Assembly (NCBI GenBank): GCA_018971405.1
Contig: JAGXAX010000090.1
Span: forward strand, 1 to 6,382
Direction: 5' to 3'
From: Alphaproteobacteria bacterium
GTDB lineage: Bacteria > Pseudomonadota > Alphaproteobacteria > Micavibrionales > UBA2020
Length of the DNA: 6,382 nt
Made by a program: the position numbers and the translations under genes. The notes beneath the pieces are model-generated. The model was given only the letters and a program-made list of their open reading frames with translations, was not told the DNA's origin and ran no database searches. Below, one piece after another: positions 5,211 to 6,382 of the stretch. The number at the start of each line of letters is the position of its first letter. Positions within the stretch are counted from its first letter, which is position 1.

Positions 5211-6296
5211 ATGAAAATGCGCCAGAAGACCAGATATGTGAGCATCTCCAACCAGAAAGGCGGGGTCGGCAAGACGACGACGACGATCAACCTGGCGACC
5301 GCGCTGGCCGCGGTGGGCAAAAAGGTGCTGGTGGTCGATCTTGACCCGCAGGGCAACGCCTCGACCGGTCTCGGCATCGACCGCGCCGACCGTACTCACG
5401 GCACTTATGAACTGCTGTTCGGCGAATGCACGGTGGAAGAGGCGGCGGTGCAGTCGCGGGTGCCAAATCTTTCCGTAATACCAGCCTCCATTCATCTTTC
5501 CGGCGCAGAAATAGAGCTTATTGACATAAGAAGAAGAGAATTCCGCTTAAAAGAGGCGCTGAGAGGGGTGGAGGACGGGAAAGGGAATCACACCCCCGCC
5601 AGGGCTTCAGGCGTTCCAACGGGCGAATACGGGCTTCACAGCTTAAATGATATGGAAAATGATGGCGGCAATAATGCCGCAGACGGAACGCGCGGCGACG
5701 AAAGAAGCGGCGTGGCGGGAACGCAGAGTGCCGTGGAAAATGTCGCCGGACAAGCCGCGGCGAACGACAGTGCCGGCAGCACGGCAAACGATACCGCCGG
5801 CGATACCGCCGGCGCTGCCAAAAACCCCGGCGGCGAAAACGCCGTGCATCCGGCCGGAATTTACGATTACGTTCTCTTCGACTGCCCGCCGTCGCTGAAC
5901 CTGCTGACGCTCAACGCGCTGATTGCCTCGGACGGCGTGCTGGTGCCGCTGCAGTGCGAGTTCTTCGCGCTGGAGGGCCTCTCGCACCTCGTCAGCACCA
6001 TCGAACGCGTCAAGGGCAGCTTCAACCCGGACCTCGCCCTCATGGGCGTGGTGCTGACGATGTTCGACCGCCGCAACAACCTTTGCATGCAGGTGGCGGA
6101 GAACGTGCGCGCGCATTTCGGCGACAAGGTTTACGAGACGGTCATCCCGCGCAACGTGCGGATCTCGGAAGCGCCGTCGCACGGCCTGCCCGCGATCGTC
6201 TACGACATGAAGTGTTCCGGCTCGCAGGCTTATATATTGCTGGCGCGGGAAATTTTGAAACGCGCGCGCCGCGAAGAGCAAAAGCGCGCCGCCTGA
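5211..6296 (+). CDS. parA: Chromosome-partitioning ATPase ParA with a large low-complexity insert
   Basis: Walker-type ATPase that binds DNA when ATP-loaded and is stimulated by ParB to move parS-ParB complexes apart. Visible: deviant Walker A KGGVGKT (16-22, with K16 and K21), Walker A' DLDPQGN with D45, Walker B VLFDCPPS with D224, then VPLQCEFFALEGL, GVVLTMFDRRNNL, VIPRNVRISEAPSHG and KCSGSQAY, all typical of alphaproteobacterial ParA. It has 361 residues against about 260-290 in the family. The excess is one block at about 120-216, rich in Gly, Ala, Asn, Asp and Thr, between the helix REFRLKEAL and the Walker B strand; the frame stays open, so the gene is not broken. Codon use from about 5460 to 5720 is atypical (ATA, AGA, TTA, AAT). 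ATG 5211 lacks a clear ribosome site; ATG 5217 is also possible. parB follows after 20 bases. Confidence 0.95.
   Translation: MKMRQKTRYVSISNQKGGVGKTTTTINLATALAAVGKKVLVVDLDPQGNASTGLGIDRADRTHGTYELLFGECTVEEAAVQSRVPNLSVIPASIHLSGAEIELIDIRRREFRLKEALRGVEDGKGNHTPARASGVPTGEYGLHSLNDMENDGGNNAADGTRGDERSGVAGTQSAVENVAGQAAANDSAGSTANDTAGDTAGAAKNPGGENAVHPAGIYDYVLFDCPPSLNLLTLNALIASDGVLVPLQCEFFALEGLSHLVSTIERVKGSFNPDLALMGVVLTMFDRRNNLCMQVAENVRAHFGDKVYETVIPRNVRISEAPSHGLPAIVYDMKCSGSQAYILLAREILKRARREEQKRAA
5568..5858 (+). other. Insert region within parA coding for a disordered segment
   Basis: Codons 120-216 have no counterpart in the ParA proteins I know, where the helix RLKEAL is followed within a few residues by the Walker B strand. 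The segment lacks aromatic and large hydrophobic residues apart from a few (Y140, L142, L145, M148), so it should be an unstructured surface loop. It starts with mixed sequence and ends in DSAG-STAN-DTAG-DTAG repeats. The boundaries are estimates from remembered family sequences. Confidence 0.75.
5766..5813 (+). repeat. 12-bp in-frame tandem repeat in parA
   Basis: GATACCGCCGGC occurs twice head to tail (5790-5801, 5802-5813). Two degenerate units precede it, GACAGTGCCGGC (5766-5777) and AGCACGGCAAAC (5778-5789). In protein this is DSAG-STAN-DTAG-DTAG (residues 186-201). The pattern suggests growth by slippage or unequal exchange in whole-codon steps. Confidence 0.8.
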
Positions 6297-6303
6297 TTTT
6301 ATG

Positions 6304-6309
6304 AAGGAG
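6304..6309 (+). promoter_or_regulatory. Shine-Dalgarno of parB
   Basis: AAGGAG sits seven bases before ATG 6317 in the 20-base gap between parA and parB. It fixes the parB start and, with the short gap, supports a parAB operon. Confidence 0.8.
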
Positions 6310-6316
6310 TGAAGCC

Positions 6317-6382
6317 ATGGCGACCGAAACAAGAAGACGCGGATTGGGGCGCGGACTCGACGCGCTCTTTCAGGACGCGCGC
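6317..6382 (+). CDS. parB: Chromosome-partitioning protein ParB, N-terminus only (partial)
   Basis: Only 22 codons are in the window: MATETRRRGLGRG followed by LDALFQDAR. The RRGLGRGLDALF element is the N-terminal motif of chromosomal ParB (Spo0J) that contacts ParA and stimulates its ATPase. The rest of the protein, including the CTPase fold and the helix-turn-helix that reads parS, lies beyond the right edge. The gene is immediately downstream of parA with a good ribosome site, and its expected target occurs four times upstream in this window, so the identity is firm despite the short fragment. Confidence 0.93.
   Translation, partial: MATETRRRGLGRGLDALFQDAR

Noticed and set aside
5643..6332. 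Minus-strand frame of 229 codons, and shorter frames on both strands, across the ParA insert
   Set aside because: I considered whether the insert is really an overlapping gene. None of these frames has a family motif or matches the insert borders, and the ParA frame continues intact across it.
1..6382. tRNA, rRNA, CRISPR arrays, insertion sequences
   Set aside because: I saw no cloverleaf, no regularly spaced long repeats, no transposase and no terminal inverted repeats.

Overview
The window looks like a chromosomal segment of an alphaproteobacterium. The evidence is the run mnmG (gidA) - rsmG (gidB) - parA - parB on one strand, the alphaproteobacterial style of the ParA, RsmG and adenosine deaminase sequences, and four copies of the chromosomal centromere site parS. 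Coding DNA is GC-rich with G/C-ending codons, while the intergenic gaps are distinctly AT-rich. Genus cannot be set from the sequence alone.

Layout: (1) 2-58, the last codons of an unidentified upstream gene, overlapping by ATGA the start of (2) 55-1092, an adenosine deaminase family gene. (3) 1093-1767, minus strand, a lysine-rich hypothetical protein that abuts the deaminase stop to stop. (4) 1768-1989, an AT-rich gap with a candidate promoter and one DnaA-box-like site. (5) 1990-2505, minus strand, a second hypothetical protein. (6) A promoter with a perfect TATAAT in front of (7) mnmG, 2609-4486, which overlaps (8) rsmG, 4479-5099. (9) 5100-5210, a gap with a parS site and a phased short-repeat array. 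(10) parA, 5211-6296. (11) The first 22 codons of parB, running off the window end.

Functionally the right half joins two jobs. MnmG modifies tRNA wobble uridine with its partner MnmE (not in the window), and RsmG methylates 16S rRNA. ParA, ParB and parS segregate the chromosome. The centromere is embedded in the RNA-modification genes: one parS lies in mnmG, two lie in rsmG and one lies just after rsmG. All three coding copies are read in the same frame as Val-Ser-Arg-Glu-Thr.

The most unusual feature is in ParA. All ATPase motifs are present, but about 95 residues of low-complexity Gly/Ala/Asn/Asp/Thr-rich sequence lie between the Walker A' region and Walker B, making the protein 361 residues instead of about 260-290. 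The insert ends in a small DTAG tandem repeat, and it and the sequence just before it use codons unlike the rest of the gene. I did not find a wholly new system. The inserted ParA and the unusual repeats upstream of it are the best candidates for something undescribed.
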